From Tubulanus polymorphus (taxonomy: Eukaryota; Nemertea; Palaeonemertea; Tubulaniformes; Tubulanidae), in the NCBI RefSeq assembly GCF_964204645.1, contig NC_134025.1, positions 23,714,001-23,778,000 of the forward strand: 64,000 bases of DNA, written 5' to 3'. This document shows positions 23,670-35,337 of the stretch, in pieces. Numbering within the stretch: the first letter of the stretch is position 1; each line of letters begins with the position of its first letter. The notes beneath the pieces are model-generated. The model saw only the letters and a list, made by a program, of their open reading frames with translations. It ran no database searches and was not told the DNA's origin. A program made the translations under genes and the position numbers.

Positions 23670-25030
23670 CTACTGCTACCCCGATACCACTGTTACCAGT
23701 GATACTGCCCGATCCTCTCCCAGACCGGTGATACTACTGCTACCCCAATACCACTGATACCAGTGATACTGCCCGATCCTTCAGGAGACCGGTGATACTA
23801 CTGCTACCCCGATACCACTGTTACCAGTGATACTGCCCGATCCTTCTGGAGACCGGTGATACTACTGCTACCCCGATACCACTGTTACCAGTGATACTGC
23901 CCGATCCTTCTGGAGACCGGTGATACTACTGCTACCCCGATACCACTGTTACCAGTGATACTGCCCGATCCTCTCCGAGACCGGTGATACTACTGCTACC
24001 CCGATACCACTGTTACCAGTGATACTGTCCGATCCTTCAGGAGACCGGTGATACTACTGCTACCCCGATACCACTGTTACCAGTGATACTGCCCGATCCT
24101 CTCCGAGACCGGTGATACTACTGCTACCCCGATACCACTGTTACCAGTGATACTGCCCGATCCTCTCCGAGACCGGTGATACTACTGCTACCCCGATACC
24201 ACTGTTACCAGTGATACTGTCCGATCCTTCAGGAGACCGGTGATACTACTGCTACCCCGATACCACTGATACCAGTGATACTGCCCGATCCTCTCGGAGA
24301 CCGGTGATACTACTGATACCCCGATACCACTGTTACCAGAGATACTGCCCGATCCTCTCGGAGACCGGTGATACTACTGCTACCCCGATACCACTGTTAC
24401 CAGTGATACTGTCCGATCCTCTCGGAGACCGGTGATACTACTGCTACCCCGATACCACTGATACCAGTGATACTGCCCGATCCTTCAGGAGACCGGTGAT
24501 ACTACTGCTACCCCGATACCACTGATACCAGTGATACTGTCCGATCCTCTCAGAGACCGATGATACTACTGCTACCCCGATATCACTGTTACCAGTGATA
24601 CTGCCCGATCCTCTCCGAGACCGGTGATACTACTGCTACCCCGATACCACTGTTACCAGTGATACTGCCCGATCCTCTCGGAGACCGGTGATACTACTGA
24701 TACCCCGATACCACTGTTACCAGTGATACTGCCCGATCCTCTCCAAGACCGGTGATACTACTGATACCCCGATACCACTGTTACCAGTGATACTGCCCGA
24801 TCCTTCCAGAGACCGGTGATACAACTGATACCCCGATACCACTGTTACCAGTGATACTGCCCGATCCTCTCCAAGACCGGTGATACTACTGATACCCCGA
24901 TACCACTGTTACCAGTGATACTGTCCGATCCTTCTGGAGACCGGTGATACTACTGCTACCCCGATACCACTGTTACCAGTGATACTGTCCGATCCTCTCA
25001 GAGACCGATGATACTACTGATACCAGTGTT
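23670..25030 (-). repeat. Right-arm 64-bp minisatellite, about 21 units, inverted
   Basis: Reverse complement of the left-arm unit with the same set of variant blocks. The innermost units of both arms share rare variants (ggtattgggg and ggtctgggagagg read in left-arm sense). This shows the arms descend from, or have been corrected against, one another despite their unequal lengths. Confidence 0.93.
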
Positions 25031-25149
25031 GCTACGGATGCTTTCGGCCCGTGTTGTATGCGGTGGTCCTGTTCTCACTGTATTGTCCCATGGCGCCCTC
25101 TACATAGCCGCCATCTTGAAACGGTGTTCTGGTACACCACCGAACAACC

Positions 25150-25157
25150 GGAAAAAT
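25150..25157. repeat. Right target-site duplication GGAAAAAT
   Basis: Direct copy of 15463-15470, abutting the right terminus of the foldback element. Confidence 0.8.
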
Positions 25158-25538
25158 CAAGAGCTCAACGACCTTGGGCCGTTTCACGGGATAACCGTTT
25201 TTCAGATTCGGAGCACTCCCTCCAAATCAAAGCGAAAGAATAACCACCGAACTGGAATTCATCCTACCTATACTATTTCTGTCATTCCTGCAACTCAATC
25301 TTTTTCAGGACGGTGAACAATTTCACTGGAACGAATTTGTGAGCAAATTAGGACATTAGATTGGAGTGCGGAATATCCACCGTACGGTGCTGCCATCGGG
25401 CCACTACCATCAAGCTGAATTATTCTGAAGGTCGTTGTTCTACCCACAAAAATAGAAAATCCACTCGATTGCATTTCTGGCCCATGTTATTTCTCCGTCT
25501 ATTCTATTCCCCTGCGAAATTAAACCCTAAAAATCACA
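25158..25538 (+). promoter_or_regulatory. POLR2I 5' flank
   Basis: Region between the foldback element and the POLR2I start codon, presumed promoter and 5' UTR. No gene is seen. Confidence 0.45.
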
Positions 25539-27092
25539 ATGATGGATATTGATGAAAGCTACGAAAACCAAGAACACACTGGACCCGGTTTTGTTGGAAT
25601 TAAATTTTGTCAAGAATGGTAAGCTTCCTCCTCTCCTCCATCCTCGCTTGCCAGGGGTCCAGTATCACTCCCGAACTCGCTTCCACCAGCCCCCTGGCCT
25701 CACGAAGCGTGATTCCATTACTGGCGCTGTTGCGCATGACGTCATATATCGATTTGTGAAATACTTCCTTGTTCGGTAAAACGTTCGCTGATTGGTCCAT
25801 TTAACGGGAAAACCAACAGAAGTCTACTGTCGGTTTGTTACAAGCGCTGTGATTGGTACGACCGGATTCTGGTCGGCAAGTAACGACTCCAATGACTCGT
25901 GAGGTCAAGGGGTTCGGAGAACAGCTTTAGCGTAGTGGGTTCGAATCCCTTGACGGGTGAAGATGCCTCTCCTCCTCCTCGCTCGCTTTTTCTTTTGTCG
26001 ACAAACTTGTCTTGTTAGAATTTGGAAACTCCACAAAATGTGTGCTGTATCGAAACCAACCTAATCACGAAATCGATAACTTTTATTCCAGTAACAACAT
26101 GTTATACCCTAAAGAAGACAAGGAAAACAAAATCTTATTATATGCGGTAAGATATAATTCGAGTTGGTCTACTAATAAAATTGGTTATAGCGTCAACGTG
26201 CATCAAGATGACTGTAGCCAACGTACTCATAACGGTCATCCTTTACCAAGACCAAATTACATGAAATATCCGTTTTAGATCGTATTTAATCATATCAGTA
26301 ATTAATAATAGCATCTTAATCAACTTTAATAAAAACTTTTAATTTAAGCGAACCTTTGTGTGTTTATATTTCTAGTGCAGAAACTGTGATTTTCAAATGG
26401 AAGCTGACAATCCGTGTATTTACGTGAACAAAATTCAACATGATGTGGAGTAAGTTTCCGAGTCATGAAGATTGAATATCACTGAATTTGAAATATCTGA
26501 AAATACTATACCACTGCCTTAATAGTTCAACCCCCTATTCACCATTGGGACACTTCGGAATTTTTTTCTTTTCGTTTTAGAACATAATCCTAAGGTAATT
26601 GGTGTGGTTTGATATTATTCTGCTCCTCCTCTGTAGTCGGCTCTCTGTAGGGTTGAAATGACAAACTATTCAGACAATTCTTAGTCCTAAACCTGAACAG
26701 ATTTAAATGACAGATCTATATACAGAATTTTGTTCGTATAGTTCTGTTATGAAGTCTAAAGTGAAAGCGTATGTTATTCTTTCTTTCATTTAGTGAATTG
26801 ACACAAATCGTAGCTGATGTCATCGCAGATCCAACGCTTCCTCGTACAGAAGATCATCCCTGCCCGAAATGTGGTCACCGCGAAGCTGTATTTTTCCAGT
26901 CAAGCAGCACTAAGGCTGAAGTGAGTTTCAGATGTTCTTACCGAAGCCTATATATCTCTATTTGACCTGTTGAACTACATAGAATTGCCCGAAATCATCT
27001 TCACGCAAATATATTTCAATATTTTTCAGGAAGGTATGCGACTCTACTATGTCTGTACATTGTCTAAATGTGCTCACAGATGGACGGAATGA
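25539..27092 (+). CDS. POLR2I: RNA polymerase II subunit RPB9 (POLR2I), complete, 5 exons
   Basis: Small zinc-binding Pol II subunit that acts in start-site selection, elongation fidelity and transcript cleavage. Exons: 25539-25618, 26092-26146, 26376-26449, 26794-26920, 27030-27092. They total 399 nt, 132 aa (human 125). Both zinc ribbons are intact: the N-terminal one uses CQEC and CRNC, the C-terminal one CPKC and the CTLSKC pair. Near-invariant strings [24 protein letters not shown] and the RWTE end identify the family. Two tandem ATGs (25539 and 25542) are possible starts. Intron 1 (25619-26091) carries a short tRNA-like palindrome. A poly(A) signal follows at 27132. Confidence 0.96.
25904..25953 (+). 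other. tRNA-like palindrome in POLR2I intron 1
   Basis: GTCAAGGGGTTCG pairs with CGAATCCCTTGAC about 24 nt later. The 3' half reads GGGTTCGAATCCC, like a tRNA T-arm/box B. No full cloverleaf or acceptor stem can be built. It may be a SINE fragment or a decayed tRNA pseudogene. Confidence 0.3.
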
Positions 27093-27131
27093 AAAAAGAT
27101 TGTTTGTGTATTGCATTTATGTATTCTTTTA

Positions 27132-27137
27132 AATAAA
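27132..27137 (+). terminator. POLR2I poly(A) signal
   Basis: AATAAA 40 nt after the stop codon, followed by T-rich sequence. Confidence 0.65.
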
Positions 27138-28900
27138 TATATTATATATGTATCAAATCAAGTCATACATTTTCTTTTTATCGAGGTTATTTAGTGTTAG
27201 GATCCATGATTTATCATCGTTCAGACTGTATGAGCGACCATTCAATAGCTGAAAGATGCTAAAGTTCCATCGAATTACAAGTTCTTTAAGAAGTGCCACG
27301 AGTCGGGACGTACCTCCCAACCTGCGAGACGGTAGTTAGATTTTTTGAAATGTTGAATAATGACAACGTAATGAATTTAGGCAGTCGGTGAGGCTATGAG
27401 GTTCCAATCTTCAAACTTCACTCATACGAGTTGATGAATAGTGAAGCCTTTCCTCGAGGAAAATAAATCGAAATGCAACTGAATTGATTTCAGATTTTTT
27501 AATGTTTTATAAAAAAAACCAGTTTCAATTTCGACATTCATACTATTTGTATATATACAAGTGGTACCATTCTTTACACACGAGGGAGGTGTGCACCTCA
27601 TCTCGCACATTCCTGTACACACGAAACATGTCTTAACAATTTACCAAACCACAACATACTCGATAAACATGCACACACAGAAAAGAACCTAAATTACATA
27701 AAAATATTCAACTTCTCATTTTTCTGATTGAATCTTATTAACACCAAAAAAATTACTTAATTTCATTCCCAAATGCTTCAAATTCGATTACACATTATGC
27801 ACTGTTTGTTATACATATATCCCAAGAAGTTATTTAAAGCCTTATAGATATTAAAATCATACCAATAATGCTACTGCTTAATCCCTGATATATTCAACAC
27901 GTCGATGACAAATTTATTAATTTCGAACCAGGTATGATAAATAAATTCATCAGACCTTAACCGATTCATAAGCTCTGATAATTATACCAACATTCACTAA
28001 ATCAATGGCATGAGCGGATGTATTCAAAAATATTTAGAGGCATTGATAGAGACACAGCAGTGTATTCAGTACACTAATCATTAGCATATGATTAGGTAAA
28101 CCTATACTGCTGTTTATTGTTTACCCATCAGTTAGAGAAATTCTCTAATTAGCAACTACACACGTAAACTTCATTATCTAAAATATTGGTCTCCGCCATA
28201 GTAGGAAATTAATGGTTGATAAATGCTGTTGTTATTTCTTGCATAGGTAATATAAAACTCACACATTTATGTGGGTAAAAAAAGTACATTATACACTCAC
28301 CAAAAGCGAAGACTGGCAGTAATATTCATATCTACAAAAACACGCAAATTCAAACACAATGACCACACACAAGACATGAAACAATTTACATGTGTTGATA
28401 GAGGCTTCATTAATTCTTAACCCTCCTTGACACACACCTCACCCACATACATACATAACAAATGAATGACCCCTAAACATGTCGCAAATGTGTTACATAT
28501 GTACAAAAATAGCAACTAAGTTTTTTTCAACTCATTCAAACGTGAGCGCCAATAGCAACAGTAAATTGATTTTTTAAGATGCAACTAAAATTATCACAAC
28601 AATGCAATTCAATTAGTTTTATGATCGCAATTCACATGTCGATTGAAATCTATCATCGGTATTTACAAAACGTGATGGTAGAAAAATCTGTTTTAAGACA
28701 CTGACATTTCTTGCTAACTGTGATTATTAGAGTCCACAACGCTTTTTCCAATGAGGACTAACAGAACATCCTGTCAACTCGCGCATTATCCAATCATTCT
28801 AAGCCAGAATAGTCTGTGTAAGACGCTGACATTATCAATCATAACAGTCCACAGTGCAAAGGAAAAACAAAATATCCATGCTTTATCCAGTATGCAAGCA
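27138..28900 (-). other. Probable long USP34 3' UTR / convergent spacer
   Basis: AT-rich non-coding sequence downstream of the USP34 stop. Minus-strand AATAAA candidates lie at 28113-28118 and 27913-27918 (TTTATT on +). Short open frames here show no recognisable protein signal. Confidence 0.4.
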
Positions 28901-29316
28901 CTATGTGCTTGGTTTTTGTTTGTTGACCATCTCGAATAACGATTCGATATGTTTCGCAACGACATCAACGGAGTTCGGTTTTTCCTTAGGAATAAGTTTC
29001 TTAAGGTCCATTTTCCCTTTCTGGAAAGAAATAACGATAAATCAATTGATGTACCAGCAATTGATATTTTTTGGATGATGAAAATAAGATCAATGGAAAT
29101 ATAAACTGGTACATACCTTTGCATCATCCTCAGTTTCACTGTCAGGATTTTCGATTTCACATTTTTGACTGCTAGTTCCGGGAATTGGAGAATCGCGATC
29201 AAGTCGTCTCTCTATGGTCTCCTTTTCATCCTCTACCTTTTCATCATCCTTATTTTCATCAATGCTCATTTTCCTTTTCTTGGCGGGTGTTTCATCTGCT
29301 TCAAATGAATAAGCGC

Positions 29317-29411
<95 letters not shown>

Positions 29412-32400
29412 TGATTCATTATCAAATACATGTCGAATTAAATCTAAGTTACCTGTCTGGGCAGCAACTTCGAGCTGAGCAGTTTTTTCTTTATGTTTGC
29501 GTTCTTGAAACTGCTTACAGATGCCCAGTATAACTGAGAGAGCTTCATTCAATTTGGAATCCATCTCTTTCGGTGGTTGCACGGAGAAGATCAATCTTAA
29601 CGCCCGCAAATCCTGAAATATGAGGAAGCCATCGTTGTACAGGGACTATGAAAATGTATGAATATATTTCACCCAACACTTCAGGAAGAAAGAAGGTGTT
29701 TAAACAAGCCTTGTGGCAATGAAACACTTCTTTAGTTACAAGTATCAGGGAAGAAACTATTGAACTTACGCCATTAATTTTCTGGGTGATTTCCAGAATA
29801 TCATCATCGCATTGTGTGTTCTCGAGAGACAGTTTCTCAATCGTAATTGACTGAATTATGTTATCCATCAACGCTTGCCCATTATCATTGAGTACTTGCT
29901 GGTGCACCTGTAACAGAACGATGTTTAAGTATTAACTATTTCAAGACACAGAAATCAATAAACGATAGTAGATTACTTTTATTAACAAATTCTCTCTATA
30001 TATGACTTATTCAAATACAGGTACTGGCAGAATGAGATCAGTTCCTTACCCTTGGGAAATAATTTGTGAAGAATTGAAAGATGAATTGGTTATTCAAACT
30101 TTGGCGTTCATCGAGCAGAATGGATTCCACGTAATCGATGAATGAACTGCTTTTACATAAAATGTCCACGCAATTCTTATCGACGTGCTACAAAATACAA
30201 GTGTGACCAACATATCATTCACCATTGGAGACCGTTAAAAGGGCTGAAAGGGCAATTATTGATGAGAGTAGGACTGACACTTACTTCTAAATGGTATATT
30301 TCATACCAGAGCTTAGCGAAATATGGAGAATGCAATGGTACACCTTCGTATGCAACCATAGCACCTAGAAGTAGCAAACATAGAATAAAGAGGAATGCAT
30401 AAATACATGAGTAGCCTTTGAGATTTTTTAAAATATCACAGAGTGGAAAACTCTCAAATCTGTGGTATACCACTTACTTAGATTGATAAGCTGTTCCATG
30501 AGATTCTGTTGATTAACCGCAACGCGACACATGAGATCAACAAATTGATGATACGGATAAAAGAACTCGCACAATGCGTTGTCATATGTTTTGTCAATAC
30601 CCTATAGATACATGTGCAAAAAGTTAGCTTTTTCTAGGTACAAATAAACCTCATATTCTATGTTTCTCAGGATCAACAATTACCTTAGCTGATTCTAACA
30701 AACTACTGTGTAGCAGCATTTGGAATTGAGGCCTCGGTGGACGAATATTGGATTTTAGACCACCGATAGCCTTTTGTCCTCTCCTTGGGAAATAAGGTCC
30801 AGGAGCAACTGAAATAGGAAGATTGCTGGTCATGAATATGGACTTCAACTGAAGATGAATTGAAACAATCTCTACAGCGAAACTTACATGGGGTATTGTT
30901 CTGGAACTGAACATGAGCAGATATCACAATCGGCAGGATAACTTGTATAGCATCATTCTGGAATGTTAGCACCATTTCTCTCAGCACGTCTGCAATGAAT
31001 TAACGTACACAAAATCAATGCCAGCGGATGTTAGATAGAATGGCTATGTTTATTTTCCGATTAAAACTTTGAAACTTACTCAGTGAAGCTTCTCGCACTT
31101 CAGGCGGAGTGTATGAATTCAGTAGAGTTAATAATTTACGAATAAGTTCCATTTTTTCTTTCCAGTTACTGAGGCACTGTTTGGCTTCTCCCACTATAAA
31201 CGGACGTAATATATACATTATTACACAAGATTCTTTGAAACTCATTTTAAATATACGCTTTCCGAGGCATGCTGATTTACCTTTCTTTTCGGCAAACAAT
31301 CGAGCCATTTTAATGACCGGCGGGAATATACTAAGTAACTCTACGATATCACCGGTAACGTGGCAGGCAGTGGCTTCATGAAACATCATGTGTAATGTAC
31401 AGAATGCCTAGAAAAACACACCGATATACAGTTTTCAATGTAATTCAACAACAATCATCCAATCAGGAACATCATCTATACATGCAAAGTAACCTTCATA
31501 CCTCAGTGATCATCAATAAACCATTATTATACATTAACAGCATTCGATCATCACCATTTTCAACTAACGTCTTCAAGGCCCTATTAAAAAGTGCCAAAAA
31601 CCATGTAATTCTAGCTACTACCAGTATGAAATTATTTTCAATTTCATTAAGTAAACTTGTCCATATATAAATGATAATGCGTTTCTCGAAAGGATCACGG
31701 ATTATCTATTTGTACTCACGGGATTAGTGTTTGCCAGTTCGAGCGCGCGTCTAAATTTTGCAGATACAAAAGCAGAGTATTTCGCTTGAAATGATTGATC
31801 GATTTTAACTCTTCATCGCTAGTGTCGGGATAACGAAGCACCATTAATTTCATCATCTTAAACAACTCTTCAACAGCCTGCGAGGGAAAAACACATGTGA
31901 TTGATACGAAACAGAAATACTTCTAGACGAAATTTGTAATACAGCTAAGTTTACTACTTACAGCTGTGTACTGTGCTGGATATGGAGTGATATTTTTGAA
32001 TGCCCACTGTATGTTCTGATGATGAGCCAGTTGACGAGTGAATGACCTCGACTGTTGACAGCACATACGCAATATACCGTAATAGGCCGGCAACATACAT
32101 CGGTTAAATATCACAACTTCTTGATCATCATGATCAGCTCTGTAGGAAAATCAAGATGGTTTATAATCATTACATTTCGACTTTCTACGCAACAGATACA
32201 TTCATCTACACGTTTTACAATAGCCAGGAAACCTTTCCAAGGAATTCTTATTCAAATCTTTCCAATACTTACAAAATGTAATTAAATGCAATATTCTTTG
32301 TCACATGAGCATTGGACACAATGAGTTGAACATTCTCAGGACAATCAACACATACTTGATGCCAGAATATCAACAATGCCTGAAAAAGTTAAGATTGTAT

Positions 32401-35337
32401 AACTATAGCATAACCCTAAACTTGAGCATTCATCTTGGCCAATATTTCTACATACCTGCTTGTTGTGATGCATTGAAATAGGAGGTTCAGTGAGTTTTGG
32501 CTGAAATAGCTGCCACAAGTCCATGAAATACTGCGAGAACTGTGGAATATAGAACAAACCGATTCTTTTTAAATGTTTGAAATAGTCTTGCATTTAAATG
32601 AACTAACCAAAGCTATGGCAACTCACCATTAGTTTTTCAGCTCTTGACAGAAGACAATATGTCATTAGTGCAAAGTACGAAGTTAACTTATTTGTCCCAT
32701 GAGTAGCTGCATCTGCAGGAAAATTTCCAATATTCGAAGATAGTACAGAAAAGTTATATCATGAAAGTCGAATAAACAAAGAGAACATTGACCTACCAAC
32801 AAAATGGCGAGCTCTGTTCAATAGCCTCAGTAAATGTTCATAAATGGCATGAAGTACATCAACAGCCTCCTGATTCATCTGGAATAAGAGGTAAGGAAAG
32901 GCATGTTAAAGTGCACTAGTACTTCGTAACCATTATTCAGGAAGAGTGGAAAAAACACTCACCTCTTTCAAAGGACTCAACAGATGTCTACTGGAACGAA
33001 AAGCTTGCCGGAAACCAGGACTAGGAATTAACGAAACTAACAAATAGGCAGCAGCTGAAAATAAAAACAGAACAAATTCAATTCATAGCAGTGTCTGACA
33101 CCAATCTCGATAGAAATTTTACTGAACGTAATTGTATGGAATTGATATTTTGGCAGAGTCTTAAATATTTGAATCCCGGTACTTACCATTTCGGACTCGA
33201 GGGTTGTTGTGACCGATTAGGTAGAGTTCAACCCAATGTTCAAGATGTTGCATTACCCAGCTGTGTATTATCTTATTTCTGGTCACCTGAGCAGAAAGCC
33301 ACTCCAGACAGGGCTGCGGGCAATACTCCACAACCTCCCAGAATTTGAGTAGCACGTATCTGGTAAAATTTGGCATACCAGGCGGTCCTCCGATGAATTC
33401 TACTAACATTGATAGCACCTTGAAAAATGGTTGACTTTGCTGAAAACGGATGTAGAAAAATCTTAAAAATGAACATAGCAGTCCAGAGCAGCACAAGCTA
33501 GTTTCGCGTTTTGAACATACCTCTTGGTTAAGCTTTGCCGAAGTTATTGCACTGAAAATCATTTGAACAACCTGAAAAGAATTGATTATTCCTTGAATAA
33601 ACAACATACTTTGATTGAGATTTCAGTTTTCATCAGGATCAATTCTAACTTACTGTAAGGGCAGCTCTGTCATTCCAGCGGCATATACTAAATATCAGGT
33701 TGCATGTCTGTCGCAGATTAACATTATCTCGTATTTGATTGAACAGGAACGGAAACCCCTGAAACAAATTAATCGACCATCAAACCAATTCTGACATCTT
33801 GTGATGTTTTCCAAGAATAAATGAAGAATGTATTCAGATTGAAATTGCACTTACTTTGCCGCCAACTAGAGTATTAAGATCTTTATCGGACAACCTTACT
33901 TCACGCCCATCAACCCGTGTTTCTTCAACGAGAATCGAGATCAACGTAATCATCTTCTCCAGAGACGTAGGTCGAAATTTATCCTCGGTTACTACGATAA
34001 CATCGTCATCTTCCTCTTCATCATCAGAAATAATTTCAACCTACACAGGATTGAATTAATATGAACAGGTTTTTTCAATAGGCCTAGTGTATCTCGAGGT
34101 CGACTTCAAAGCGTAAGGGTTAAGGTTTATTCATCATCACCATGGTGGTCTAATAGTGTGTTAAGTTCACTTACGTAGTCTTGACCTTTGTGGCCCATAT
34201 AGAAATTGATGAATGTTGAAATGGTGTTGATCTGTATGAGAAAGATGCATTCTTCGCTGCCCATTTTTGCAAAATCGAGGAAGAAAGCAAAGTATTCGCT
34301 GAGATATTTACTGTGTGGCTTCACACCATGTTGGGTCTACAAAATAATACAATGCGCGATGAACACCGAAAATTCCGCTCTCAAATAAACAATTGTCATA
34401 ATGTGGTAACAGTTGGCAAGGTTGAACTTACAATGGACAGCATTTTCTTGATGAAACGCGTCACACATGATTGTTTTTCGATTTCATTACACAAAGTTCG
34501 ATCCACTTCATCCTCCCTAAGGAATGAAAATTAGGCACGTTTTTACCTCAAATACCATTGCATAAAACAAAATACAGAAATTAGAGTGAAAACACTAAAA
34601 TAAACCTTTCAAATAGTGGTTGTAAGTAGAAAGCAACATGTGCTGGTTTCAGTTGAGTGATAACATGAATTATGAGTCTGTGAAACATTTGACGAACGAC
34701 TTGATTCGGACACTTTATCAATATCTGTTGCGGCCACCAGTCATCGTTAGCCATATGGTCTAAAAACCACTGCAAAAATTTGGACGAATGGAATAGAAAT
34801 TAAGTACATTCAATGACGTCTATATCTGTTATTTCCATAGTTTTTGTTTGGATGTAATGTACCTCACAAGCTGCCGGACATGAGTTGAATTGTTTTGTGA
34901 GAAGTTCAATCCACTGTAGCATGGTCGGCTGAAACATGGACAAGTGAAATTTTAGAATTGCTTTTAATGGATGTATTCATTTCATTAATTCCACATGAAT
35001 TCAAAGGCTGAAGATATGTAGAGCGATTACTACCTTTTCTTTTGCATGAATAAGCGTCTCTAGTACGAATGATGCGCTAAGTTTTGCTGCCAATAATGGA
35101 ACTTGGTGGCCATCATCTCTAGGCAGAGTTGTGGGTATGTAACCACACATCTGCCACATAAACCTGGATAATATATTCAAGTCAATATCAAGCAACGCAA
35201 AGGAAATTCTTTAATTTTTTCTCATATTTGTTGAAAAGCATTAAGTTCCGGATAGTTCATCTCTGAACCTACCCAAAATATGTGTGTTCAAATATATTCT
35301 TATCCTGAAGAAACTGCATGTTGTCTTGCCATATCCA
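28901..35337 (-). other. USP34: USP34 exons 51-79 (C-terminal scaffold)
   Basis: Exons: 35337-35273, 35163-35034, 34928-34863, 34769-34606, 34516-34432, 34336-34175, 34040-33855, 33758-33654, 33571-33521, 33439-33187, 33054-32963, 32878-32797, 32712-32627, 32539-32456, 32379-32273, 32139-31962, 31877-31720, 31580-31502, 31407-31281, 31193-31080, 30989-30888, 30808-30684, 30601-30478, 30364-30285, 30187-30050, 29907-29770, 29612-29453, 29298-29117, 29020-28901. Strongly conserved strings include NIFEHTYFG, GGPPGMP, EATACHVTGD and KSNIRPPRP. The last two exons carry the basic PAKKRKM cluster and the TAG stop (28903-28901). Confidence 0.85.

Larger units (their letters stand above)
15471..25149. 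mobile_element. 9.68-kb foldback-like transposable element with tandem-repeat inverted arms
   Basis: The ends are inverted repeats: the left end begins GGTTAGTCAGTGGTGTACCA and the right end, read on the minus strand, begins GGTTGTTCGGTGGTGTACCA. Near-identity continues for about 130 bp (15471-15600 against 25149-25020), apart from a 5-nt indel (the word attac near 15556). The element is flanked by an exact 8-bp direct repeat GGAAAAAT. Each arm continues inward as a 64-bp minisatellite in inverted orientation, and the 4.7-kb core carries nested inverted-repeat elements. I find no transposase-like frame, so it is likely non-autonomous. The architecture matches foldback elements (Drosophila FB, sea urchin TU); the superfamily is not assignable from the termini alone. 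Confidence 0.85.

Noticed and set aside
18923..23670. Transposase in the foldback-element core
   Set aside because: The core has only short frames under 90 codons and no catalytic-domain motif that I can recognise on either strand.
15590..25030. CRISPR-like regular repeats
   Set aside because: Units are contiguous with no unique spacers, and the context is an animal genome; this is a minisatellite in a foldback element.
25008..25316. 102-codon frame at the right end of the foldback element
   Set aside because: It runs from repeat units through the terminal block into flanking DNA and has no motif; not a transposase.
25904..25953. Functional tRNA gene in POLR2I intron 1
   Set aside because: Only a T-arm-like palindrome is present; no acceptor stem, D-arm or anticodon arm can be folded.
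29185..29609. Open frames reading through the (TA)n tract as Tyr-Ile repeats
   Set aside because: The tract is intronic; flanking USP34 exons 77 and 78 join cleanly without it.
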